The notes beneath the pieces are model-generated. The model searched no databases. It had not been told where the DNA came from and saw only the letters and a program-made list of their open reading frames with translations. A stretch of 64,000 nt of DNA. It comes from Rhabditoides inermis. Taxonomy: Eukaryota; Nematoda; Chromadorea; Rhabditida; Rhabditidae. Positions 34,527 to 46,888 of the stretch are shown here, one piece after another. Location: the NCBI GenBank assembly GCA_963966185.1, contig CAWZYM010000387.1:299501-363500 (forward strand), read 5' to 3'. Numbering within the stretch: the first letter of the stretch is position 1; every line of letters starts with the position of its first letter. A program made the translations under genes and the position numbers.

Positions 34527-36103
34527 AGTCTGCGCCCCTAAAGCGAGGTGAGGCGCCCGCGCGTATATATGGAAACGTAAGCCAAAAGGACCAAAGTGGA
34601 CATTGTCCGCGCGCGCGTCGCGCCTTCTTTCGGCGGTCGCCGTCGCTCGCTCGAGGCAGCCACGTCTTCGCCCTTCTACCAGCACCTACTTCTATATTAT
34701 ATCTCTAATCCCTGAAAGTTTCAAATCTCTATCTCTTTTCGTTTTCTCGCAACGCCTTTCGCAAAATGGCTTTTTTTTTTCGGCCTCCGTTACGCGACCC
34801 TGTTTTGCGCGCTCTCCAGCGCCTTTCACAGGACGCGCAGCAAGACGGCGTTTGCGCTGGCGTGTAGAGCGCATTTGAATTAGTATTGGACGCGAGGGTT
34901 GGCACCATTCCGGCTACTTTCGACTCCTGAAACAAGGACCTGAAAATGGGAAAAATTCTCGATGCGCCCAGCTGGCTCAACTATTTTGCAATCGCACTCT
35001 AACCGTCTGCCGTGCTCTCTCGCCTACCCCGCCGCGATTGAATAGAGGCGATTTCTCTCTCCGAGTCACTCTTCTGGCGCTCGCCGCGGGCGTATCTTTG
35101 CGTTTCATGACATGAAATTTGACATGGTCCTTCTACTCACGTCATCTGACGTCTCCTCCATTTTTCAGCACGTTTCGCCGACTTTTGGCGACTTCACAAA
35201 GTAAAGGAGGCAGAATTGTCGTGTTTTCTCGACGGAATCAGATTCTCCGTGTCAGATTACCCCTATTCCAATAGAAACATTTTCAAATTTGACCTCTACA
35301 CGCCGGCTGGCACGTCATCGCGGGGTACACGGCGCCGAGGTGAGACTATGGCGGCGGGCTTCAAACAGAGTGAGGCGGTCGCAGTGGGTCACAGGGTCAA
35401 CCGATTGGAATGATCAATAGCTCTATCGATTCCTCTCGGCAATCCGAGTCTCCCTATCCACTTCTTGTTTCATAATTTTGAGTTTTAGTACTCAATTTGA
35501 AGGTCACAATTTCGTTCACTACAGTGATAAAGAAAGTGAGGTTAAAAGTCTTTGTAGTCATCCAATCTTTTCAAATAAAAGATTAAGTGGCTCAACCGAT
35601 TGGAATGATCAATAGCTCTATCGATTCCTCTCGGCAATCCGAGTCTCCCTATCCACTTCTTGTTTCAAAATTTTGAGTTCCAGTACTCAATTTGAAGGTC
35701 ACAATTTCGTTCACTACAGTGATAAAGAAAGTGAGGTTAAAAGTCTTTGTAGTCATCCAATCTTTTCAAATAAAAAATTAAATGATTCCTCTCGGCCGTC
35801 CGGATCTCACTTTCCTACTCATACCACATGAATTTCACTTTCAGTACTGAATTTCGGTGGCAATGCAAAAACAACGTTTATCTGCTCATATCTCGCGATT
35901 TTAGTCAGTAAAGATTGTATTTTGACGACGGAATCGAGTTCACCGTGCCAGATTACATGTATTGGCGTCTTTACATTTTAAAAATTCTCTTTAACAACCG
36001 TCTGGCACGTCGTCGCGGGGTGCACCGAGGAGCTCTCTTTTTCTCTCTTTCTCTTCACTGCGAACGTGGTGTCTTATCTTGGTAGTTCATAGTACGTTCA
36101 TAG

Positions 36104-36146
<43 letters not shown>

Positions 36147-36805
36147 TTTTCTTTCTCTCTCCCTTTGCACGCCACAACATTTACACTGTTTTTCCCACTC
36201 CGACTATGAGACTACTGTAGCCACATGAAATGTATCTATCTGATCACAGTCAGTCTCTTGTGAGACCTTTTTTAAAGTTCGAAACGTACACAACAAACTG
36301 GTAGGGTTGATCTGTTTTGATTTCACGAACCCGGAATAAAAAGTAATTGTGTATATCGCGCAGCAGTCTCGCCCGCCCCTGGCAAGGCACCAGTCAGAGA
36401 GAGTCGACTGTTTATGATCGGCCCCTCCTCTCGCGCACCGGAGCTCACTCATTTTTGTTTCGCAATACACTGGTCACACAGTCTCCTGGCTTTTTTTTTG
36501 CAGTTGCGGGCGCGCCCCAAGTCCGCTGGCTCACTTTTGTTTCGCAACACTCCGGTCACACAGTCTCCTGAAACTCGTCTCCTCCCCCACTCACTCACTC
36601 ACTCACTCTGTTCTCGCCTCGCCTCGCGGTTTTGCGCGAGCTGTTTTCAACTTCTCTGTTCTACTTCAAACATTTTTATACCGTACTCCGAAGTCCGTAC
36701 GGCTACAGTACTCTCAATAAAACAATAATCCGTCTACCTAAAACTGTTCGCTCATTTTCGCATCACAACGCTTCTGTCGCACACTTTCTTCTCAGTGAGC
36801 ATGTA

Positions 36806-36849
<44 letters not shown>

Positions 36850-36889
36850 GCCTCTCACTCATCTCTCTTTCTCAGAAAGAGAGCATGCA

Positions 36890-36938
<49 letters not shown>

Positions 36939-37034
36939 ACCCCTCTTTCTCCTGCGTGCACCCTCATTACTCCCTCGTTTTGCCTCCGACACCTCTCCCT
37001 CATCATCGAAAAAGGTCCGTCTTAGTCAGTAGCT
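34527..37034 (+). repeat. Array unit U12 (copy of U5)
   Basis: Unit of 2,508 bp matching U5, including the 195-bp internal duplication (about 35399-35788) and AATAAA at 36716-36721. The last CT tract differs slightly in length. It is followed by spacer S2. Confidence 0.88.
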
Positions 37035-37150
37035 AGTCCTCCAGGCGGCGACTATATATGATACATATGTGCACATACATAAACGATTCCAAAAGCAACA
37101 TTCGAATTCATTTGCAAACATCGCAAAACATTCGCAAAACAAATTGGCAT

Positions 37151-37218
37151 ATGTGAAGATCGAACGCGCCTGGTTAGTACCAGTACGCCCTCACCCTACC
37201 ACTTGAGCTATTCCACAT
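37151..37218 (-). tRNA. tRNA-like sequence, copy 2
   Basis: Identical by eye to the S1 copy, with the same A box, B-box core and downstream TTTT. Duplicated with spacer S2. Confidence 0.45.
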
Positions 37219-37428
37219 CATGATTGATCTTTGACGCGCGCAGCGCGTCACCCCCAAGGCATACTCAATTTCCTCTATCCCAATACGATATGCTCCATAG
37301 TATGTGTTTTTTTTTTGTTAGAATATCATTTGACAAGACTTATGAGTATGATACAAGAAATAAATATCGGTTGCGGCTTCCAAAATATCAAAAACAACTT
37401 TTCGCTCATTCTGCCACTAAACGTGTTT

Positions 37429-37455
37429 ACGACGACGACGACGACGACGACGACG
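37429..37455. repeat. GAC trinucleotide microsatellite, copy 2
   Basis: Same repeat with the same number of units as the S1 copy. Confidence 0.9.
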
Positions 37456-37463
37456 GTGTGCAT

Positions 37464-37739
37464 CACGTAAGCCCCGCCCACTGCACTCTGCGCTCATTGG
37501 TCGCTCGGCCCACTGTCAGTGCAATCTGATTGGCCGAACGCTCATGCCCCGCCTTTCGCTCAGCCACTCTCACACCCCGGCCTCTTGGCTCTCTCACGAG
37601 CGTACGCTCTCTGCGCGCTCTCTCTTCTTCCAGCCGAGCATGCCCCGCTTTTCGATCAGCCACTCTCTTTCTCTCTCTGACCTCTGATTCTCTCACTCGC
37701 GCACGCTCTCTGCGCGCGCTCTCTTTCTCGTGCGAGCCA
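37464..37739 (+). promoter_or_regulatory. CCAAT/GC-box promoter-like region, copy 2
   Basis: Same motifs and spacing as in S1, at an offset of 20,239 bp, including both diverged 100-bp repeats. Confidence 0.45.
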
Positions 37740-37741
37740 TA

Positions 37742-37921
37742 ATGGGCAGCCGCGGCCTGAAATCAAATCGATCGATCGGTGAGGAGAGGGCGAGTGAGAG
37801 AGCTCGGCAGTTAAAGAACGTGCGAATAGCGGAAGAGCAGAGCAGTGCGGGTGAGGCTGCTTTGATCTCTGTGCCACAACTTCCCAATTCTAACAGTAAT
37901 ACTGCCATTAACATATATTAA
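37742..37921 (+). CDS. Hypothetical 59-aa ORF, copy 2
   Basis: Identical by eye to the S1 ORF, with the same start context and internal donor-like sites. Confidence 0.3.
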   Translation: MGSRGLKSNRSIGEERASERARQLKNVRIAEEQSSAGEAALISVPQLPNSNSNTAINIY

Positions 37922-38252
37922 GGAAGATCAGTTTAACGCACTCGGCTCTGCAATTACAATTCATGACCGAGGTTTCAGTGGCTCAGAATCTAATGAAGTC
38001 TGTTTTATAATATTATTCAGGGAGATAGTTCGCCGGATCACGGTAGAAAATTGATCTACCCTCTTGTCGCATTCGATCTACCTTCTAGTCGTGAGGAGAC
38101 ACAAGCGCGCGCATTCAAACGCTAATATCGATCAAAGAAGCCGGCCTGCGAATCAAAGAGGCCGCGGCACACTCGAGCCTTTCTCGCGCCGTCTGACCTC
38201 TCTCGCTCGCAACTTAGTTTCGCTAACTGACCCCGGCTGTCAATAGCAGAAA

Positions 38253-40130
38253 CTATCTGCGCTCTCTAGAGTGTGAGACGCGCGCGCACTCTATATATAC
38301 TTTCGATCTTGAAATGGGACATGTGACCAAAGGGGACATCGTCCGCGCGCGCGTCGCGCCCTCTTTCGGCGGTCGCCGTCGCTCGCTCGAGGCAGCCACG
38401 TCCTCGCCCTTCTACCAGCACCTTCTTCTATATCGAATCTCTACGCTCTGAAAGTTTCACGTCTCTATCTCTTTTCGCGTTCTCGCAACGCCTTTCGCAA
38501 GATGGCTTCTTTTTTCGCGCGACCGCGTTTTGCGCGCTCTCCAGCACCTTTCACAGGCCGCGCAGCGAGACGGCGTTTGCGCTGGCGTGTAGAGCGCGTT
38601 TGAATTAGTGTTTGACGCGAGGGTTGGCTCCATTCCGGCTACTTTCGACCCCTGAAACAAGGACCCGAAAATGGGAAAAATTTTCGATGCGCCCAGTTGT
38701 CTCGACTATTTTGCAATCGCACTCTAACCGTCTGCCGTACTCTCTCGCCTACCCCGCCGCGATTGAATAGAGGCGATTTCTCTCTCCGAGTCACTCTTCT
38801 GGCGCTCGCCGCGGGCGTATCTTTGCGTTTCATGACATGAAATTTGACATGCACCTTCTACTCACGTCATCTGACGTCTCCTCCAATTTTCAGCGCATTT
38901 CGCCGACATTTGGCGACTTTACGCAGTAAAGGAGGCAGAATTGTCGTGTTTTCTCGACGGAATCAGATTCTCCGTGTCAGATTACCCCTATTCCAATAGA
39001 AACATTTCAAATTTGACCTCTACACGCCGGCTGGCACGCCATCGCGGGGTACACGGCGCCGAGGTGAGACTATGGCGGCGGGCTTCAAACAGAGTGAGGC
39101 GGTCGCAGTGGGTCACAGGGTCAACCGATTGGGGTGATCAATAGCTCTATCGATTCCTCTCGGCAATCCGAGTCTCCCTATCCACTTCTTGTATCCTTAT
39201 TTTGAGTTTCAGTACTCAATTTGAAGGTCACAATTTCGTTCACTACAGTGATGTATCTATCTGATCACAGTCAGTCTCTTGTGAGACTTTTTTTAAAGTT
39301 CGAAACGTACACAACAAACTGGTAGGGTTGATCTGTTTTGATTTCACGAACCCGGAATAAAAAGTAATTGTGTATATCGCGCAGCAGTCTCGCCCCGCCC
39401 CTGGCAAGGCACCAGTCAGAGAGAGTCGACTGTTTATGACCGGCCCCTCCTCTCGCGCACCGGACCATGTGCCACTCTGCTCTTCCCTTTCACTCTCATT
39501 GATTGTGCTTGCGTTCTCGCCTCGCCTCGCTGTTGCGCGTACTCGTACTGTTTCCAAAACATCATTTGTTAGTGAACATCACTTTGAGTTGTTTCTTTCT
39601 CTGTCTCTCACAGTCTGTCTCTACTCTCTGCTCTTTCAGTTTTCTTTCTCGCTCTCCAATCGGTATTTTTTTTGTCTTGCAGTTGCGGGCGCGCCCCAAG
39701 TCCGCTCACTCATTTTTGTTTCGCAATACACTGGTCACACAGTCTCCTGGCTTTTTTTTTCTTGCAGTTGCAGGCGCGCCCCAAGTCCGCTGGCTCACTT
39801 TTGTTTCGCAACACTCCGGTCACACAGTCTCCTGCCACTCGGCTCCTCCCCCACTCACTCACTCACTCTGTTCTCGCCTCGCCTCGCGGTTTTGCGCGAG
39901 CTGTTTTCAACTTCTCTGTTCTACTTCAAACATTTTTATACCGTACTCCAAAGTCCGTACGGTTACAGTACTCTCAATAAAACAATAATCCGTCTACCTA
40001 AAACTGTTCGCTCATTTTCGCATCACAACTCTTTCTCTGCCTCTCACTCATCTCTCTTTCTCAGAAAGAGAGACGCTCTTCAGTGCGAAGGTAGTGTCTT
40101 CTCTTCTTAGTTCATAGTTAGTTGATAGTT

Positions 40131-40192
<62 letters not shown>

Positions 40193-40287
40193 ACCCCTCT
40201 TTCTCCTGCGTGCACCCTCATTACTCCCTCGTTTTGCCTCCGACACCTCTCCCTCATCATCGAAAAGGTCCGTCTTAGTCAGTAGCT
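38253..40287 (+). repeat. Array unit U13 (copy of U6 with single-base indels)
   Basis: Unit of 2,035 bp matching U6 except for one-base differences in short homopolymers. One T is missing near 39007 (acatttcaa), which breaks the exon-like frame. One C is added near 39395 (gccccgcccc). One A is missing near 40263 (cgaaaaggt). The pattern suggests sequencing or assembly error rather than decay. AATAAA is at 39976-39981. Confidence 0.85.
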
Positions 40288-42158
40288 AGTCTGCTCTCTA
40301 CTAGAGTGCGCGCCAGCACTCTATATATACTTTCGATCTTGAAATGGGACATGTGATCAAAGGGGACATCGTCCGCGCGCGCGTCGCGCCCTCTTTCGGC
40401 GGTCGCTGTCGCTCGCTCCAGGCAGCCACGTCTTCGCCCCTTCACCAGCACCTACTTCTATATCGAATCTCTACGTCTGAAAGTTTCACGTCTCTATCTC
40501 TTTTCTCGTTCTCGCAAAGCCTCTCGCAAATGGCTTCTTTTTTCGCGCGACCGCGTTTTGCGCGCTCCCCAGCACCTTTCACAGGCCGCGCAGCGAGACG
40601 GCGTTTGCGCTGGCGTGTAGAGCGCATTTGAATTAGTATTGGACGCGAGGGTTGGCACCATTCCGGCTACTTTTGACTCCTGAAACAAGGACCTGAAAAT
40701 GGGAAAAATTTTCGATGCGCCCAGTTGTCTCGACTATTTTGCAATCGCACTCTAACCGTCTGCCGTACTCTCTCGCCTACCCCGCCGCGATTGAATAGAG
40801 GCGATTTCTCTCTCCGAGTCACTCTTCTGGCGCTCGCCGCGGGCGTATCTTTGCGTTTCATGACATGAAATTTGACATGCACCTTCTACTCACGTCATCT
40901 GACGTCTCCTCCAATTTTCAGCGCATTTCGCCGACATTTGGCGACTTTACGCAGTAAAGGAGGCAGAATTGTCGTGTTTTCTCGACGGAATCAGATTCTC
41001 CGTGTCAGATTACCCCTATTCCAATAGAAACATTTTCAAATTTGACCTCTACACGCCGGCTGGCACGCCATCGCGGGGTACACGGCGCCGAGGTGAGACT
41101 ATGGCGGCGGGCTTCAAACAGAGTGAGGCGGTCGCAGTGGGTCACAGGGTCAACCGATTGGGGTGATCAATAGCTCTATCGATTCCTCTCGGCAATCCGA
41201 GTCTCCCTATCCACTTCTTGTATCCTTATTTTGAGTTTCAGTACTCAATTTGAAGGTCACAATTTCGTTCACTACAGTGATGTATCTATCTGATCACAGT
41301 CAGTCTCTTGTGAGACTTTTTTTAAAGTTCGAAACGTACACAACAAACTGGTAGGGTTGATCTGTTTTGATTTCACGAACCCGGAATAAAAAGTAATTGT
41401 GTATATCGCGCAGCAGTCTCGCCCGCCCCTGGCAAGGCACCAGTCAGAGAGAGTCGACTGTTTATGACCGGCCCCTCCTCTCGCGCACCGGACCATGTGC
41501 CACTCTGCTCTTCCCTTTCACTCTCATTGATTGTGCTTGCGTTCTCGCCTCGCCTCGCTGTTGCGCGTACTCGTACTGTTTCCAAAACATCATTTGTTAG
41601 TGAACATCACTTTGAGTTGTTTCTTTCTCTGTCTCTCACAGTCTGTCTCTACTCTCTGCTCTTTCAGTTTTCTTTCTCGCTCTCCAATCGGTATTTTTTT
41701 TGTCTTGCAGTTGCGGGCGCGCCCCAAGTCCGCTCACTCATTTTTGTTTCGCAATACACTGGTCACACAGTCTCCTGGCTTTTTTTTTCTTGCAGTTGCA
41801 GGCGCGCCCCAAGTCCGCTGGCTCACTTTTGTTTCGCAACACTCCGGTCACACAGTCTCCTGCCACTCGGCTCCTCCCCCACTCACTCACTCACTCTGTT
41901 CTCGCCTCGCCTCGCGGTTTTGCGCGAGCTGTTTTCAACTTCTCTGTTCTACTTCAAACATTTTTATACCGTACTCCAAAGTCCGTACGGTTACAGTACT
42001 CTCAATAAAACAATAATCCGTCTACCTAAAACTGTTCGCTCATTTTCGCATCACAACTCTTTCTCTGCCTCTCACTCATCTCTCTTTCTCAGAAAGAGAG
42101 ACGCTCTTCAGTGCGAAGGTAGTGTCTTCTCTTCTTAGTTCATAGTTAGTTGATAGTT

Positions 42159-42222
<64 letters not shown>

Positions 42223-42318
42223 ACCCCTCTTTCTCCTGCGTGCACCCTCATTACTCCCTCGTTTTGCCTCCGACACCTCTCCCTCATCATCGAAAAAGGT
42301 CCGTCTTAGTCAGTAGCT
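40288..42318 (+). repeat. Array unit U14 (mosaic)
   Basis: Unit of 2,031 bp. The 5' part is U11/U18-like but misses single bases near 40476 (acgtctgaa) and 40530 (cgcaaatgg). By about 40709 (attttcgatg, then ctcgac) it already carries U6 diagnostics. Its switch point is therefore more than 1 kb into the unit in U11 but only about 0.4 kb in here. AATAAA is at 42004-42009. Confidence 0.83.
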
Positions 42319-43883
42319 AGTCACTTGCTCTCTCTAGAGTGCGCGCGAGCACTCTATATATACTTTCGATCTTGAAAGTGGACATGTGACCAAAGGGGAC
42401 ATCGTCCGCGCGCGCGTCGCGCCCTCTTTCGGCGGTCGCCGTCGCTCGCTCGACGCAGCCACGTCCTCGCCCCTCTACCAGCACCTACTTCTATATTACA
42501 TCTTTAATCCCTGAAAGTTTCACGTCTCTACCTCTTTTCGCATTCTCGCAACGCCTCTCGCAAGATGGCTTCTTTTTTCGCGCGACCGCGTTTTGCGCGC
42601 TCTCCAGCACCTTTCACAGGCCGCGCAGCGAGACGGCGTTTGCGCTGGCGTGTAGAGCGCATTTGAATTAGTATTTGACGCGAGGGTTGGCACCATTCCG
42701 GCTACTTTTGACTCCTGAAACAAGGACCTGAAAATGGGAAAAATTCTCGATCCGCCCAGTTGTCTCAACTATTTTGCAATCGCACTCTAACCGTCTGCCG
42801 TGCTCTCTCGCCTACCCCGCCGCCGCAATCGAATAGAGGCGATTTCTCTCTCCGAGTCACTCTTCTGGCGCTCGCCGCGGACGTATCTTTGCGTTTCATG
42901 ACATGAAATTTGACATGCACCTTCTACTCACATCATCTGACGTCTCCTCCAATTTTCAGCACGTTTCGCCGACTTTTGGCGACTTTACACAGTAAAGGAG
43001 GCAGAATTGTCGTGTTTTCTCGACGAAATCAGATTCTCCGTGTCAGATTACCCCTATTCCAATAGAAACATTTTCAAATTTGACCTCTACACGCCGGCTG
43101 GCACGTCATCGCGGGGTACACGGCGCCGAGGTGAGACTATGGCGGCGGGCTTCAAACAGAGTGAGGCGGTCGCAGTGGGTCACAGGGTCAACCGATTGGA
43201 ATGATCAATAGCTCTATCGATTCCTCTCGGCAATCCGAGTCTCCCTATCCACTTCTTGTTTCATAATTTTGAGTTTCAGTACTCAATTTGAAGGTCACAA
43301 TTTCGTTCACTACAGTGATAAAGAAAGTGAGGTTAAAAGTCTTTGTAGTCATTCAATCTTTGCAAATAAAAAAAAGAATCCTCTCGGCCGTCCGGATCTC
43401 ACTTTCCTACTCATACCATATGAATTTCACTTTCAGTACTGAAAGTCTCTCTCTCTTTCTCACCATACCCCATAGTCCGTGAGGCTACAGTACTATGCAT
43501 CAAACAGCGCCGGTCGCACACGGCTCTCACTCACTCTCTTTTCTCTCTTCCTCTCCTTTATTCGGATTCATATGCACTCTCTCTGTCCTCCATTCCCTGA
43601 ATGTTATTTCTCTACCGTCCTTCAATTGCGGGCGCGCCCCAAGTCCGCTCGCTCATTTTTGTTTCGCAATACACCGGTCAAGCAGTCTCCTGCTTTTCGG
43701 CTCCTTCCCCAATCATTCACTCACTCTGTTCTCGCCTCGCCTCGCTGTCTGTTTCCAACATTTCGGTTCTTAGTGAATATGAATTCAAGAATGATCTCTC
43801 TGTCTCTCTGCTCTCTCTGTGCTCTCTATTCTTACCGTGCTCACTCTATTCTCTGTTGGTCTCTTTCTCTCTCTCTCTCTCTT

Positions 43884-43934
<51 letters not shown>

Positions 43935-44377
43935 TTTTTCCCTGCGTCGCTGTTTTGCGCAAGCTGTTTCCAACATTTCTCAGTGAATATGAGTTCGAGA
44001 TTGATCTCTCTGTCTCTTGCTCTCTCTTCTTACCGCGCTCACTGCTCACTCTACTCACTATATTCTCTCTCATATCTATCTGTTTCGTTATTAGCGCGTT
44101 AGGGCCGGCTCTCTCTCTCTCTCTCTTTCTTTTTTTCTTTCTTTCTCTCTCAGTACTCTGTATCAAATACTCTGTATCAAACAGCGCTTAGCAGAACATA
44201 TCATTTTAGTGCATAGTTAGTCTCTCTTTCTCTTTTCTCTCTTTCTATCTCAGATCTTCTTAGTCCAAAGGTAGTTGATAGTTTCTCTCTCTCTCTCTCT
44301 CTCTTTCACCCCTCTTTCTCCTGCGTGCACCCTTATTTTCCCTCACCATAGTTAGTGCATAGTTAGTCTCTCTTTCT

Positions 44378-44417
<40 letters not shown>

Positions 44418-44449
44418 AGATCTTCTTAGTTCATAGGTAGTTGATAGTT

Positions 44450-44495
<46 letters not shown>

Positions 44496-44591
44496 ACCCC
44501 TCTTTCTCCTGCGTGCACCCTCATTACTCCCTCGTTTTGCCTCCGACACCTCTCCCTCATCCTCGAAAAAGGTCCGTCTTAGTCAGTAGCT
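42319..44591 (+). repeat. Array unit U15 (copy of U1)
   Basis: Unit of 2,273 bp matching U1 and U7. The only differences I see are CT-tract lengths. The exon-like stretch includes 43007-43134. Confidence 0.88.
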
Positions 44592-46178
44592 ATCTGCTCT
44601 CTCTAGAGTGTGAGACGCGCGCGCGAGCACTCTATATATATATATATATTATATATACTTTCGATCTTGAAAATGGACATGTGACCAAAGGGGACATCGC
44701 CCGCGCGCGTGTCGCGCCCTCTTTCGGCGGTCGCCGTCGCTCGCTCGAGGCAGCCACGTCCTCGCCTCTCTACCAGCACCTACTTCTATATCGAATCTCT
44801 ACGCCCTGAAAGTTTCACGTCTCTATCTTTTTTCGCGTTCTCGCAACGCCTCTCGCAAAGTGGCTCTTTTTTTCGCGCGACCCTGTTTTGCGCGCTCCCC
44901 AGCGCCTTTCACAGGCCGCGCAGCGAGACGGCGTTTGCGCCGGCGTGTAGAGCGCATTCGAATTAGTATTTGACGCGAGGCTTGGCACCATTCCGGCTAC
45001 TTTCGACTCCTGAAACAAGGACCTGAAAATGGGAAAAATTCTCGATGCGCCCAGTTGTCTCAACTATTTTGCAATCGCACTCTAACCGTCTGCCGTGCTC
45101 TCTCGCCTACCCCGCCGCCGCAATCGAATAGAGGCGATTTCTCTCTCCGAGTCACTCTTCTGGCGCTCGCCGCGGACGTATCTTTGCGTTTCATGACATG
45201 AAATTTGACATGCACCTTCTACTCACATCATCTGACGTCTCCTCCAATTTTCAGCACGTTTCGCCGACTTTTGGCGACTTTACACAGTAAAGGAGGCAGA
45301 ATTGTCGTGTTTTCTCGACGAAATCAGATTCTCCGTGTCAGATTACCCCTATTCCAATAGAAACATTTTCAAATTTGACCTCTACACGCCGGCTGGCACG
45401 TCATCGCGGGGTACACGGCGCCGAGGTGAGACTATGGCGGCGGGCTTCAAACAGAGTGAGGCGGTCGCAGTGGGTCACAGGGTCAACCGATTGGAATGAT
45501 CAATAGCTCTATCGATTCCTCTCGGCAATCCGAGTCTCCCTATCCACTTCTTGTTTCATAATTTTGAGTTTCAGTACTCAATTTGAAGGTCACAATTTCG
45601 TTCACTACAGTGATAAAGAAAGTGAGGTTAAAAGTCTTTGTAGTCATCCAATCTTTTCAAATAAAAAAAAGAATCCTCTCGGCCGTCCGGATCTCACTTT
45701 CCTACTCATACCATATGAATTTCACTTTCAGTACTGAAAGTCTCTCTCTCTTTCTCACCATACCCCATAGTCCGTGAGGCTACAGTACTATGCATCAAAC
45801 AGCGCCGGTCGCACACGGCTCTCACTCACTCTCTTTTCTCTCTTCCTCTCCTTTATTCGGATTCATATGCACTCTCTCTGTCCTCCATTCCCTGAATGTT
45901 ATTTCTCTACCGTCCTTCAATTGCGGGCGCGCCCCAAGTCCGCTCGCTCATTTTTGTTTCGCAATACACCGGTCAAGCAGTCTCCTGCTTTTCGGCTCCT
46001 TCCCCAATCATTCACTCACTCTGTTCTCGCCTCGCCTCGCTGTCTGTTTCCAACATTTCGGTTCTTAGTGAATATGAATTCAAGAATGATCTCTCTGTCT
46101 CTCTGCTCTCTCTGTGCTCTCTATTCTTACCGTGCTCACTCTATTCTCTGTTGGTCTCTTTCTCTCTCTCTCTCTCTT

Positions 46179-46219
<41 letters not shown>

Positions 46220-46662
46220 TTTTTCCCTGCGTCGCTGTTTTGCGCAAGCTGTTTCCAACATTTCTCAGTGAATATGAGTTCGAGATTGATCTCTCTGTCT
46301 CTTGCTCTCTCTTCTTACCGCGCTCACTGCTCACTCTACTCACTATATTCTCTCTCATATCTATCTGTTTCGTTATTAGCGCGTTAGGGCCGGCTCTCTC
46401 TCTCTCTCTCTTTCTTTTTTTCTTTCTTTCTCTCTCAGTACTCTGTATCAAATACTCTGTATCAAACAGCGCTTAGCAGAACATATCATTTTAGTGCATA
46501 GTTAGTCTCTCTTTCTCTTTTCTCTCTTTCTATCTCAGATCTTCTTAGTCCAAAGGTAGTTGATAGTTTCTCTCTCTCTCTCTCTCTCTTTCACCCCTCT
46601 TTCTCCTGCGTGCACCCTTATTTTCCCTCACCATAGTTAGTGCATAGTTAGTCTCTCTTTCT

Positions 46663-46718
<56 letters not shown>

Positions 46719-46750
46719 AGATCTTCTTAGTTCATAGGTAGTTGATAGTT

Positions 46751-46792
<42 letters not shown>

Positions 46793-46888
46793 ACCCCTCT
46801 TTCTCCTGCGTGCACCCTCATTACTCCCTCGTTTTGCCTCCGACACCTCTCCCTCATCCTCGAAAAAGGTCCGTCTTAGTCAGTAGCT
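44592..46888 (+). repeat. Array unit U16 (copy of U2/U8)
   Basis: Unit of 2,297 bp, the same length as U8 and sharing its long CT tract (about 46671-46713). It has the expanded TA run and the AGTGG start loss. Confidence 0.88.

Larger units (their letters stand above)
37035..38252. other. Non-array spacer S2 (copy of S1)
   Basis: Matches S1 at a constant offset of 20,239 bp, with the same order of tRNA-like sequence, GAC tract, CCAAT/GC-box region and 59-codon ORF. It has the same flanks (U5-type unit on the left, U6-type on the right), so it was duplicated as part of a larger block. Confidence 0.78.
34527..40287. repeat. Higher-order block B, copy 2 (U12-S2-U13)
   Basis: A 5,761-bp block matching copy 1 apart from CT-tract lengths and the cluster of one-base indels in U13. 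Confidence 0.83.
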
